Assembly (NCBI GenBank): GCA_937892945.1
Contig: CALBIL010000086.1
Location: 1-53,238 of the forward strand
DNA: 53,238 nucleotides
Reading direction: 5' to 3'
From: an uncultured euryarchaeote
GTDB lineage: Archaea > Thermoplasmatota > Poseidoniia > Poseidoniales > Poseidoniaceae
The translations under genes and the position numbers were made by a program. The notes below the pieces were generated by a model. That model saw only the letters and a program-made list of their open reading frames with translations. It was not told where the DNA came from and searched no databases. Below are positions 34,024 through 43,368 of this stretch, piece after piece. Position 1 is the stretch's first letter. Every line of letters starts with the position of its first letter.

Positions 34024-37000
34024 ATGGCGGCGGCGGCAAGCAGAACTTTCCCTACAGTATCCTTGCTGCTTTCTCTCTTATTTGTGGTTCATCTTTTCTC
34101 GCCTCTGGTACAACATCCTTTGGAATCTGAAGATGAGTTGACCGATTTGTTGGTTCAGTCTTCCAATGAATACATCACTTTCAACGATGTGTATAGCCAT
34201 GAATTTGCAGGTTCAAGTCTTTCCTTTGACGGATTGGATGATGCAACAGTCCGTGAAGAATCAGCATTGGATATCTGGATGACTGAAATGCTTCAGATGC
34301 TTCCAAATGAATCAATGGGTTCTCCAGACCTCAAACTCAGGCACGATGAAGGCTTTGATGCATGTTGGACGACCGAAGAAGGAAATATCTACGTAGGTTC
34401 CCTTGAAGGCGGTAATGCATCGTATTCTTCAATTCAATCTGGTTGGTCGATGTATTTGGTTGATTCAGTATCTGCTGCAAATGAAAGTTCTCTGGTAGAT
34501 TGTGCTCTTGCGGTCAATGAAGATGGTCGACAATATGTCCTGTATGCTGATGGTAACAACATCAAATCTGCTCATATCGCCTACCCAAGTTCGGTCTACT
34601 CTGAACTTTCATGGCAAACGATTACCATCCGATATGGTGTTCAACCAACCGATATCGAAATGGTTCTCCTACCAAATCAACTCGAATTGGCTGTTTTCCG
34701 TGATGTCGATGGTGCTCTGTGGCAACTCAATTACAGTGGTAATATCTGGTATGATAATCTTCTCGACAGTGGTCCAGTGGGACACTCAATAGAATTAGAA
34801 ATGGACCCAGATGGAGTCGCTCATTTGCTGTATACCGCTGGTGAAGAGGTTCGATTAATTCGGTATGACGGAAATACCTATGATCGCCGAGTGCTTGTGC
34901 GAGATTCCAATCTTGCCGGTCATATCGGTATGGGTCTTGACACCAATTCAGTTGAACAGATTGCCACCACGTCACTTTCCAATGGCATTACTACTTTGCA
35001 ACTGCTACGAAGCCTTTCAGGGCAAAGTGAAGGCCGAATTAACCCTGTTCCAAAATTCCAAATCACCGCTTCAGTCGACATCGAAGAAGGTGACTCAGTA
35101 ATGGCTGACATCAATGCAGATGGCTTTGATGATTTCATCTTCTCTGAACCTGGGTTCTCAAACAATCTCGCTGAATCAGGTCAAGTAACCGTATCCTTTG
35201 GTTCTGCGCAAGGTATCTCTTCATCCAATATGTGGTCGATGACAGGCGCACAAGCAGGCCAACGCTTTGGTTCAGGTCTTGCTGTTCAAGATTTCAATGG
35301 AGATGGGCTGAATGACCTTGCTATCGGTTCTTCTGGTTGGAATAACACCCAAGCAAATGACTCTGGAGACCACGGTTTGATTGAAATATTCCTCGGTACT
35401 TCTTCAGGAGTCGAAAATGATTCATGGTGGAATGTATCTGGTAATGAAGGCGAAGCACTCGGTTGGAAAGTCGAAGGTATTGCCAACATGAATGGTGATG
35501 GGTTTGCTGACTTGGCTGCTGTGGCAGGAAATCATTCGATTATTGTGGCGACAATTCCAAATGAAATAGTTCACAAAGGAAAGATTGTGATTTTCAAAGG
35601 AAACAGTTCGATGATGAACCATGTTCGCAACATTACTCAAACTCAAGAATCCACTCTTTTGGGCCGCTCACTTAGCGGTTCAGGAGACTTGAACGGTGAT
35701 GGTTTCGATGATTTACTTGTTTCCAACGCAGCGAGTTTCGAATCGTTCAGTGGGTTTCCTTCCGTAGAAATTTACTTTGGTACATCCTTGGGCTTCAATG
35801 GTACTGCAGACCAAAGAATCCTCTCCACAGTTCAAGGGAAAATGTTTGGTCACACCATTGATTTCATCGGGGATGTCAATGGAGATGGCTTTGACGATAT
35901 GATGTTCTCAGAAGTGTATAATGGGACCTCTCAATTTCAAGCTGGGAAAATGTGGTTGTACCACGGCTCTTCGGCTGGAATTCACTCTGTCGTTCCAAAT
36001 TGGACGAAAACTGGTGACGTACCCAATGCCATGCTTGGCAGAATGTTCATGGGTGCTGGAGATGTCAATGAAGATGGTTACGATGATGTATTACTCATGC
36101 AACAAGGTGCAACACGCAACGGTAAGGTTGAGTTAATTCTCGGCTCCGCATTAGGTTTACTTAGCGGTTCAGAATTACTTGCTACAGGTTCGGCTCAAGA
36201 ATACAAAGGAATGTCGATGTCCACACTTGGTGACGTCGATGGAGATGGTTTGAACGAAATCAGTTTGAGTTACCGTCAATCGACTTCTGGGACTTCTTTC
36301 CAAGTGGTCCATGAATTGTATTCAGAACGCGATTGGGAATCCACGACATTTACCTATGCTGATGAACTTGAATTCCTTGATCTTTCAACTTCAAGTCGAG
36401 GTGAAGCAAGCATGCTCTTATCCTTCAAAAACTGGCAATCATTCCATTTCCTCGAGCATGTTGATGATGGAACAGCAACCGGCCTATGGGCGGACAACAC
36501 GCTTTCATCAGAAACTCTGAATTCAACCAGTTTCGCTTTCGCAGGCACCAGTTCCGGTCGTCCAATCGTTCTTTCGACCGAAGGCGGCCATGCTTTGAAA
36601 ATGCAAACCACTTCGAGTTATACTGCTGTTGAAAAAAGTATTCTAACGACTGGAACGATGGGTGCATTCCTTGGTTCTGCACTTGATTCAGACGGCCATC
36701 AACATATTGCGCATGCAACCCTGGGCGTTGGAGGCCATCAAATATTCACCTCTATTGAAGACGATTCAGGTTGGACGAACACGCAAGTTGCCACCGACCT
36801 TGACCTTGCCGACCCAATCGTTGTGCTCACAGATTCAAACGATGAAACCAGTGTTCTTTACCGCGATTCAACAGACAACCAATTGATGTTGTCGCATCAT
36901 GATGGCAGTTGGACTGCAGCCATGATAGGTTCACAAGGCGAGGCAGTCTCCAGCGACTTCCCTGGTGTGTATCTTCCAAATGATGACCTCGCAATAGCTT

Positions 37001-40000
37001 TAATTTCGAATGATGGCCAAAATCACAACCTCAGTGTTTGGATGTATAACGGTACAAACTTCACCTCGAGTACCATCACAAGCCTCACTGATCTTTCAAG
37101 TAAAATCCATATCGCCTTGGCCGATGATGGAACAATGATGGTAGCAACACTCACTTCGACTGGAGTATTAAACCTCTATGAACGGCAAGTAAATCAATCA
37201 ACTTGGGCCGAAAACTCGACTTGGAATTCAACCGTCCTTACACAACCAAGTGGTTCAATTAACAGTTTTAATCTTGACCTTACCGGTGGATCAGAACCTG
37301 CAATGGCCGTCCGTGGGAATGTGGACAGTGATGTTCTTTATGTCCGAAATGGGTCACTCGACTGGTATTCTTTTGGAGATCAACCAACATCGACTCTCGA
37401 TGGAGCATGGGACCTGTCTTCTGAAAATGGAATCTATATCTTGATGACCAGCGTTGGTTCAGACAACCTCTTGACGTGGAACAGTCTCAATGCTGAATCC
37501 TTTTCTGAAAATCAAACACCTCCGCAGTACATTTGGAGCAGCCTCTCCTTTGGAGACATTACCGCTACGGGAACTGTTGGCCTGTATACCGATTCGAATG
37601 AAACATTGCACCTTGCCATTCAGGACAATGTTCTTTGGGATGTTGAAGTTTTACGTTTGTATCCCGATGCGGACCGAGATCTGATTTTCGATTTGGTTGA
37701 TGATCTTCCACTGTTAGGAAATCAATGGTCTGACGCTGATGGTGATGGATATGGGGACAATGCACTTGGCCCTCTCCATGACGCTTGTGAATCAGCAAAT
37801 GCTCCTTCTTCGTATTACATGTACGGCTGCCTTGACTTCGATAACGATGGTTATGCAGATATCGAAGATGCCTGTAACGATGATGACGGGACTTCTTGGA
37901 TTGACCGTAAGGGATGTAACGATTACGACCAAGACGGTTGGTCAAATAATAATTTCAATTACTTTGATGGCGACTTTTTCACATTCAATTGGAAACTTGC
38001 TTCAGACAGTGATGGGGACGGCTATGGGGATAATTCTGGGCCTGACTGTTGCATTACAGAATACGATTCAAGTCGACCAATTGGAGACTTGTTCCCGTTC
38101 AACCCATCACAATACAAAGACCAAGATGGTGACGGTTGGGGTGACAACTCCTCGGACCCCGTTGACGGCGATGCGTGTAAATGGGATTGGGGGGCATCAT
38201 GGAGAGATCGCAAAGGCTGTCTTGACACCGACCTTGATGGTTCTTCAGACCCTTCAACCAGTGGCGGATTTGAATGGAACGTTACACACGGTGCAGATGC
38301 TTGGCCATTTGATGGCACTCAATGGGCAGATTCCGATGGCGATGGCTACGGGGACAACGGTTCAGAGGGTGCTACAAATCCTGACCGATTCCCGAACATA
38401 ACCGGTGCTGCTGAGGATAATGATTCTGATGGTTATCCTGGCCGATGGACCGAATTTTATAATGGTTCTTGGGATGATGATAATGATGGCGTAATCAACA
38501 GTAAAGATGAGTGTGGAGATTCCAATTTATCAACAGAAGCAGGAGTAATCGATGAGTTGGGCTGTAATCTACCTTCATTTAGAAATCAAACTGGCGGCCC
38601 AACAACAAATGGTGGTGGACTTATTCTCGACGGTTGTCCCGATACATGGGGCAATTCAACCGATCCATATCCTGGATGCCCAGACACCGACGGTGATGGA
38701 TTCATGGACTCACAAGATGAATTCCCACTTGAATCCTCACAATGGCTCGATTTTGATTTAGATGGATTCGGAGATAATCCCGCTGGATATCAAGCTGATG
38801 AATGTCCAACAATCGCAGGTGTACTTGAAGGAACGAGTCCTTATCTTGATGGTACAGGAATCGGATGCCGGTTTATCGATGATACAGATCTTGACGGCGA
38901 TTTTGTTCCCGATGAAGAGGATATTTGCGCAGATACTGATGAAGGACTTATGGTCAATTCAGTTGGTTGCGCAGAAAATCAATTGGATGATGATAGTGAC
39001 AACATCATGAATGACATGGACCTTTGCCCTCTCACCCAATTGGGCGAGATTGTCGATACGAGTGGTTGCAGTGATGCTCAACTCCAGAGCGATGACGATA
39101 TGGACAATGTAGTCGGTCCTTCAGACCTGTGCCCAGACACGCCCATTGCTGAAAAAGGGGACGTTGATGTAAACGGTTGCTCAGCATCCCAGCGTGATTC
39201 AGACGGTGACGGTGTAACCGATGCGAATGATGCCTGTCTAGATACGCCAACAGGATATCCAATTCTTGCGAATGGATGCACTGATGAAAGTCAGTTCGGT
39301 GACGAAAGTGATTTTGATGGTGATGGCTATTTAGACAACTACACGTTCACACTCAATGAAGAAACAGGCTTGAGAGAAAACCAATCAGGTGACGCCTTCA
39401 GAGTAAACAGTGAACAATGGTCTGACCAAGATGGAGATGACTATGGAGATAATCCGAATGGTTCAGAATATGACTATTGTCCGACAGAATTTGGGACCTC
39501 ATACCTAGACTTCTTCGGTTGCATTGATGATGGTGATGGCTATGCAGATGCCTTCGAACCTGCGGGTCTTGCGGGTAACCCTACTCAATGGTTGGATGAC
39601 GATTACGATGGATTTGGAGATAACTTGAGTGGGACCTCACCGGATTTATGCCCTGATACACCTTATTCTGCGAGAGCAGATGTTGATTCTAATGGATGTA
39701 TCTTAGACCAACTTGATTCGGATAACGATGGTGTTTCTGACCTCAGAGATAACTGTCCGAATGAAGCCAAAGGAGAAGACGGATTTTCTGATGGATGCCC
39801 GCTTCCCTCGGCTAATTCCGATGATGGAACATCTTCACTGTTCGGTTCCTCGACCATCATAATCTCAGTTGCCGTTGGAGCGGTTCTTCTGCTCATTGGA
39901 GCAGTCCTCTTCATACGTAGTCGAGGTGATGAGTACGGCGTTGACGATGATGATGACGATGATTGGGATGATGATGACGACGATGAACCTCTTGCGTTTA

Positions 40001-40461
40001 GGAACAGTCGCAGTACCCAATCCCCACCTCCAACGAGGAATACTCCCTCACGTAGTCCAACAAGCGGTCCGTCGAATGCACCTCCAAGTGGCCCATCCAG
40101 AGGTCCTTCGAAAGGTCCACCGGGGAGAGGTCCAAGTTCAGCATCACCTCCAAGTGGCCCCTCACGAGGCGGTTCTTCACCAAAGGCACGCCCACCGTCG
40201 AGTTCATCATTTGCAGAACAATCAGAGCCTGAGTCCGTAGTTGAAGACGAAGGCGGTGCTAAAATCCGAAAGGCGACCCTCAAAATTGATTTGTCAATCT
40301 TCGAGGAATGGCAAACAGATGACAGAGAATCTGCTGCGGATTGGGTACGTAGTTCTCTCGATGAAGGTGATGAGGAGCGTACAATCATGATGCAATTACA
40401 AGAAACTGGTTGGTCAGCCCCTCAATCAAGAGCGATTTTTAACATGGGGCGGAGCCGCTGA
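34024..40461 (+). CDS. 2145-residue surface protein with FG-GAP propeller and TSP3 calcium repeats
   Basis: Starts at ATG 34024, which gives a signal peptide (RTFPTVSLLLSLLFVVHLF); the frame is open from 33829 but overlaps the divergent kinase. Residues about 355-760 hold at least seven FG-GAP/integrin-type repeats (GDLNGDGFDDLLVS, GDVNGDGFDDMMFS, GDVNEDGYDDVLLM, QDFNGDGLNDLAIG), each with a Ca-binding D-x-N-x-D-G loop. More propeller-like blades run to about 1200. Residues about 1215-1935 are TSP3 repeats (DSDGDGYGDN, CPDTDGDGFMD). A membrane helix (about 1944-1965), a poly-Asp stretch (about 1972-1988), a Pro/Ser/Gly-rich linker and a compact cytosolic domain (ATLKIDLSIFEEW to the end) follow. 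The ectodomain would need Ca to fold; an adhesion role is inferred. Confidence 0.88.
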   Translation: MAAAASRTFPTVSLLLSLLFVVHLFSPLVQHPLESEDELTDLLVQSSNEYITFNDVYSHEFAGSSLSFDGLDDATVREESALDIWMTEMLQMLPNESMGSPDLKLRHDEGFDACWTTEEGNIYVGSLEGGNASYSSIQSGWSMYLVDSVSAANESSLVDCALAVNEDGRQYVLYADGNNIKSAHIAYPSSVYSELSWQTITIRYGVQPTDIEMVLLPNQLELAVFRDVDGALWQLNYSGNIWYDNLLDSGPVGHSIELEMDPDGVAHLLYTAGEEVRLIRYDGNTYDRRVLVRDSNLAGHIGMGLDTNSVEQIATTSLSNGITTLQLLRSLSGQSEGRINPVPKFQITASVDIEEGDSVMADINADGFDDFIFSEPGFSNNLAESGQVTVSFGSAQGISSSNMWSMTGAQAGQRFGSGLAVQDFNGDGLNDLAIGSSGWNNTQANDSGDHGLIEIFLGTSSGVENDSWWNVSGNEGEALGWKVEGIANMNGDGFADLAAVAGNHSIIVATIPNEIVHKGKIVIFKGNSSMMNHVRNITQTQESTLLGRSLSGSGDLNGDGFDDLLVSNAASFESFSGFPSVEIYFGTSLGFNGTADQRILSTVQGKMFGHTIDFIGDVNGDGFDDMMFSEVYNGTSQFQAGKMWLYHGSSAGIHSVVPNWTKTGDVPNAMLGRMFMGAGDVNEDGYDDVLLMQQGATRNGKVELILGSALGLLSGSELLATGSAQEYKGMSMSTLGDVDGDGLNEISLSYRQSTSGTSFQVVHELYSERDWESTTFTYADELEFLDLSTSSRGEASMLLSFKNWQSFHFLEHVDDGTATGLWADNTLSSETLNSTSFAFAGTSSGRPIVLSTEGGHALKMQTTSSYTAVEKSILTTGTMGAFLGSALDSDGHQHIAHATLGVGGHQIFTSIEDDSGWTNTQVATDLDLADPIVVLTDSNDETSVLYRDSTDNQLMLSHHDGSWTAAMIGSQGEAVSSDFPGVYLPNDDLAIALISNDGQNHNLSVWMYNGTNFTSSTITSLTDLSSKIHIALADDGTMMVATLTSTGVLNLYERQVNQSTWAENSTWNSTVLTQPSGSINSFNLDLTGGSEPAMAVRGNVDSDVLYVRNGSLDWYSFGDQPTSTLDGAWDLSSENGIYILMTSVGSDNLLTWNSLNAESFSENQTPPQYIWSSLSFGDITATGTVGLYTDSNETLHLAIQDNVLWDVEVLRLYPDADRDLIFDLVDDLPLLGNQWSDADGDGYGDNALGPLHDACESANAPSSYYMYGCLDFDNDGYADIEDACNDDDGTSWIDRKGCNDYDQDGWSNNNFNYFDGDFFTFNWKLASDSDGDGYGDNSGPDCCITEYDSSRPIGDLFPFNPSQYKDQDGDGWGDNSSDPVDGDACKWDWGASWRDRKGCLDTDLDGSSDPSTSGGFEWNVTHGADAWPFDGTQWADSDGDGYGDNGSEGATNPDRFPNITGAAEDNDSDGYPGRWTEFYNGSWDDDNDGVINSKDECGDSNLSTEAGVIDELGCNLPSFRNQTGGPTTNGGGLILDGCPDTWGNSTDPYPGCPDTDGDGFMDSQDEFPLESSQWLDFDLDGFGDNPAGYQADECPTIAGVLEGTSPYLDGTGIGCRFIDDTDLDGDFVPDEEDICADTDEGLMVNSVGCAENQLDDDSDNIMNDMDLCPLTQLGEIVDTSGCSDAQLQSDDDMDNVVGPSDLCPDTPIAEKGDVDVNGCSASQRDSDGDGVTDANDACLDTPTGYPILANGCTDESQFGDESDFDGDGYLDNYTFTLNEETGLRENQSGDAFRVNSEQWSDQDGDDYGDNPNGSEYDYCPTEFGTSYLDFFGCIDDGDGYADAFEPAGLAGNPTQWLDDDYDGFGDNLSGTSPDLCPDTPYSARADVDSNGCILDQLDSDNDGVSDLRDNCPNEAKGEDGFSDGCPLPSANSDDGTSSLFGSSTIIISVAVGAVLLLIGAVLFIRSRGDEYGVDDDDDDDWDDDDDDEPLAFRNSRSTQSPPPTRNTPSRSPTSGPSNAPPSGPSRGPSKGPPGRGPSSASPPSGPSRGGSSPKARPPSSSSFAEQSEPESVVEDEGGAKIRKATLKIDLSIFEEWQTDDRESAADWVRSSLDEGDEERTIMMQLQETGWSAPQSRAIFNMGRSR

Positions 40462-40550
40462 AATGGAGTTGTGTTTGCGAGTGAAGGAACGCTTTCCAGC
40501 ATCATACTCAAGAACAGGATTCAATTGGACACAAAAGAGGGGGGTAGAAA

Positions 40551-42107
40551 ATGAACGGTAAAGATCTCGAAGGTGCTTCAATGCCCAGTGGTATTGAAGT
40601 TGATGAGGCAGCAGCCTATTTTGGTGTCATTGAATCTTCTGATATGGTTCATACCTTGATGGCAATGGAGCACAGTCAAGCGTTAGAGCAATTCTTTTCA
40701 ATTCTTTCGGATATCGTCCTCTTGCCCGGTGATTTTGATTTTGAAGCTGCAAGTGAACGTATTCAATGTGAAGGTGGGGAAATATATTACTTGGTCACCG
40801 GCCATTTGGGGCTGATGAGTCTTCCAGACCAATTGTCGAACTACCTTGGCCTACCCGATTCTGCCGGGAGTTTGAGTGGAAATACCCCTGCGATTTCCAT
40901 TGATGACCAAAATAAACTTGCAACACTCGCCGACCCAATGCGGATCATCAAACTGTTAGCGATTGCTTCAACTACTGGTTCGGAAGGAGAAGTTACCCGA
41001 TATCACAATGCAATAAAAGCGTTATTTGCCGACCCGGCAGGTAATATGACGACTCTTCTCGCTGTTGCTGATGAACTTGATGCGGCGATGGATGTAGCAG
41101 GCCATGCTTTACCTCTTCCATCCTTGGCAAGTGGGGAAGCAGGTACAGTAGCGATTGCTCCTCTTCCTGCCTCTTCTTCGGTCGCTCTTCCTCAGTCGAC
41201 TGTTGAAACAATTCCATTACCTGGGGCAGAAGTCGAGGGAAATGTTTCCTTACCTCCAACTTTAGAACCGAGTACTTCACAGAATTTGGTTGAACTTCCT
41301 ATAATTCCGAAAACACCTGAGCCAGAGCCCTCGCTCGACACATCGAACCAGAAATTAGTGGCAAAGGCAGAGGAAGATGCATTTTCAGGCGCATTTGACA
41401 TGGGGCTTGGTAAGGATGAACCCACTGCAGAACCAGTGCATGTGCCAGAACCGGTACCAGAACCAGTGCATGTGCCAGAACCGGTACCAGAGCCAGTGCA
41501 TGTGCCAGAACCGGTACCAGAGCCAGTGCATGTGCCAGAACCAGTACCAGTACCAGAGCCAGAATTTGTCAGTGCAGCAGAACATTTCATTGCAGCTGAT
41601 GTCGATGGTAGTCGGGAACTCTCAGTCGAAGAATTAGCCGTTGCAACAGGGACTTCTCTTGAAGAAGCAGAAACTCTACACAAGGAAGCTGACACCGACG
41701 GCGATGGTGTCGTTTCTCTTTCCGAGTTTATCTCATCCCCAGCTGCTGAAAAAACACAATCGCTTCCTCGACCTGTTGCTCCAGTTCGTAAACCACTTTC
41801 TCAACCTGCTCCCGCAGCACAACCTGTTCCAGCAGTACAACCAACCCCACAACCTCAGGAAGATTGGAACCAACAGCAACCCACTCAACCGCAGCAGCAA
41901 CCCCAACAAGATTGGAATCAACAACAACCCCAGCAACAAGGCTGGAATCAACAACAACCTCAGCAACAAGGTTGGAATCAACAACAACCAGTGCAAAACA
42001 TACAACCGACGATACGCTCTGGCGTTTTATGTCGAAGTTGTGGAATTGGCCTTGACCCGTATTGGAGATTCTGCCCAATATGTGGGATGCAAAATGCGGT
42101 TCACTGA
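40551..42107 (+). CDS. cytosolic EF-hand and zinc-ribbon protein with Pro/Val and Gln/Asn repeats
   Basis: 518 residues without signal or membrane helix, behind a strong GAGGGGGGT ribosome site. Order: an unknown helical N-terminal domain (about 1-190); a Pro-rich linker; a four-fold VHVPEPVPEP repeat (about 295-333); two EF-hand loops, DVDGSRELSVEE (position 6 non-canonical) and DTDGDGVVSLSE (fully canonical); and a Gln/Asn-rich repeat WNQQQPQQQG. At the end comes a zinc ribbon, C-R-S-C-x10-C-P-I-C. This suggests a calcium-responsive scaffold. Its position 89 bases after the Ca-binding giant, on the same strand, suggests a shared pathway. It overlaps the convergent M29-like gene by 7 bases. 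Confidence 0.82.
   Translation: MNGKDLEGASMPSGIEVDEAAAYFGVIESSDMVHTLMAMEHSQALEQFFSILSDIVLLPGDFDFEAASERIQCEGGEIYYLVTGHLGLMSLPDQLSNYLGLPDSAGSLSGNTPAISIDDQNKLATLADPMRIIKLLAIASTTGSEGEVTRYHNAIKALFADPAGNMTTLLAVADELDAAMDVAGHALPLPSLASGEAGTVAIAPLPASSSVALPQSTVETIPLPGAEVEGNVSLPPTLEPSTSQNLVELPIIPKTPEPEPSLDTSNQKLVAKAEEDAFSGAFDMGLGKDEPTAEPVHVPEPVPEPVHVPEPVPEPVHVPEPVPEPVHVPEPVPVPEPEFVSAAEHFIAADVDGSRELSVEELAVATGTSLEEAETLHKEADTDGDGVVSLSEFISSPAAEKTQSLPRPVAPVRKPLSQPAPAAQPVPAVQPTPQPQEDWNQQQPTQPQQQPQQDWNQQQPQQQGWNQQQPQQQGWNQQQPVQNIQPTIRSGVLCRSCGIGLDPYWRFCPICGMQNAVH
41431..41550 (+). repeat. tandem 30-base repeat, four copies, in frame
   Basis: Four near-identical 30-base units starting at 41431, 41461, 41491 and 41521, encoding a 10-residue Pro/Val/Glu unit (PVHVPEPVPE). 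The first two units are identical and the others differ by only one or two bases. This points to recent expansion or ongoing slippage/recombination. The unit length of ten codons keeps the frame whatever the copy number. Confidence 0.9.
41864..41990 (+). repeat. tandem Gln/Asn-rich coding repeat
   Basis: A second 30-base periodicity in the same gene encodes WNQQQPQQQG-type units, about three and a half copies plus a diverged first unit. The codons are nearly all CAA/CAG for Gln. The two central units differ only at one synonymous base or so. The translated stretch is of low complexity and prion-like in composition. Confidence 0.8.
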
Positions 42108-43279
42108 TTATTCCAAAGTACGAATTCACCTTTGGAAATAAAGAGTGTATCGTCAAGCCAAACACTGGCGTTTTTGAGTACACCTGGGATGTGAATTCCA
42201 ACGGAAGATGTACCGCCCAATGCTGTGTTATCTCCAACTGAGAAATAGCAGGTGCCGAGTCGCTTTTCATCTTCGAGAACATTTCCAGAAAGCCGTGCTT
42301 GTGGATTCATACCGAAACCAAATTCTGCCATTGTCCATACATTTTCTCTATCTTTCGTTCGAAGACGTTTAGCAGCCTCACCGAATTCTTGTCGAATTGC
42401 AGCAGCGATTGTACCTCCTTTGACATCCATGACCATTCCATTTTCGATCACAAATGTGATTGGTTCATCAACCAAATTCGATTCCCATGAACCGTCGATG
42501 ACTACAGTTCCGTTCATTGTTCCTTCACGTGGCATGATGAATGCTTTTCCAGCAGGAAGGTTTGTAAGCATTTTTGGACGATTGCAAATACCGTTGTCAT
42601 CGAGTTTCCATTCTCGCCAATTGACCTCGAATGTAACATCTGTTCCTTGCTCCGATGTCACTTTGACAATTCGCCTTCGACGGAAATATGGTCCGAGGTC
42701 ACTGATTTTTTGTTTGATGAGGGAGAAATCCGCCGACATTCCTCCTCGACTGAACATTTCATTGGTCATCCCCGGCATTGTTGCAACACGAGCACCACCG
42801 CGTTGAGATTGGCGTATCGCACGGGTATGTGTCAATGAATAACGAGTTGGGGCGATTACTACTTGCTGTTGGCGCATCAGATTGGCCACGGGAGATGGTG
42901 GCTCTTCTCCATGATGACGTGCTTTCGGCATGACAATGAGAAGAACACGGTTGGAGCGTTCATTAGCAGCTTCATGCAAGGCTTGGCCAATATCGCCAGT
43001 CGTCGGGTCGCATACGATGAGAACATTTTCACCTCTTCGGATATCCATACAGGTCTTGATTACTGTTTGTGCGCTAAGTTTCAACTGCTCAGTGACTTCT
43101 TCTATAGAAAGTTCATCAAAAGGAACAACTTCTTCAATCGATTTTACATTTGGTTGACCCATTTGATCTACGGGTTCCTCACCGATTGTTTTGATTTCAT
43201 CAACCACTTCTTGGAGTTCTTCATCTTCAGTGTTCAAAGGTTCAATCTTTTTCTCTTTACCGGAAAAAGGTCGCACCAT
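42101..43279 (-). CDS. M29 aminopeptidase-like (AmpS/PepS superfamily) protein
   Basis: 392 residues. After an acidic N-terminal extension (about 1-60) comes the COG2309-type fold. Seen are VIKTCMDIRRGENVLIVCDP, NLPAGKAFIMPREGTMNGTVVIDGS (a strong family block), VENVWTMAEFGFG-like MAEFGFGMNP, then VGDNTALGGTSSVGIHIPG. Classical M29 enzymes use two Glu, two His, a Tyr and an Asp as metal/catalytic ligands, with 'HIALG' and 'HxD' near the end. Here those read 'DNTALG' and 'HIP', so one His and the Asp appear changed. It may be a non-peptidase member like the related ring-cleaving dioxygenases, or inactive. It overlaps the convergent EF-hand gene by 7 bases. Confidence 0.78.
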   Translation of the reverse strand: MVRPFSGKEKKIEPLNTEDEELQEVVDEIKTIGEEPVDQMGQPNVKSIEEVVPFDELSIEEVTEQLKLSAQTVIKTCMDIRRGENVLIVCDPTTGDIGQALHEAANERSNRVLLIVMPKARHHGEEPPSPVANLMRQQQVVIAPTRYSLTHTRAIRQSQRGGARVATMPGMTNEMFSRGGMSADFSLIKQKISDLGPYFRRRRIVKVTSEQGTDVTFEVNWREWKLDDNGICNRPKMLTNLPAGKAFIMPREGTMNGTVVIDGSWESNLVDEPITFVIENGMVMDVKGGTIAAAIRQEFGEAAKRLRTKDRENVWTMAEFGFGMNPQARLSGNVLEDEKRLGTCYFSVGDNTALGGTSSVGIHIPGVLKNASVWLDDTLFISKGEFVLWNNQ

Positions 43280-43295
43280 ATGTCAGCGAGGGGGG

Positions 43296-43303
43296 CTTAT
43301 ACT
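43296..43303 (+). promoter_or_regulatory. TATA-like box for the M32 carboxypeptidase gene
   Basis: CTTATACT in the divergent region, which would place transcription start near 43326. A leader with an AAAGGAG ribosome site at 43354-43360 would follow. The same core (CTTATAC) precedes the small membrane protein gene at 45219-45226 on the other strand. Confidence 0.4.
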
Positions 43304-43368
43304 TTCAATGTGTGGCAGTATGTCTCAAAGAAATACTTTCGAACCATTCATACAAAGGAGAAGTACAA

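Noticed and set aside
39663-40388. 241-codon minus-strand frame with Gly/Pro/Ser-rich sequence
   Set aside because: It is antisense to the Pro/Ser/Gly-rich tail of the giant surface protein, whose frame is continuous with a signal, membrane helix and domains.
41431-41550. 30-base direct repeats as a possible CRISPR array
   Set aside because: The units are contiguous without spacers and are in frame inside a coding region; they encode a Pro/Val/Glu repeat.
41192-41695. Long minus-strand frame rich in Gly/Ser/Thr/Cys
   Set aside because: It is the antisense shadow of the tandem repeat; its regularity comes from the repeat, and no start or ribosome site supports it.
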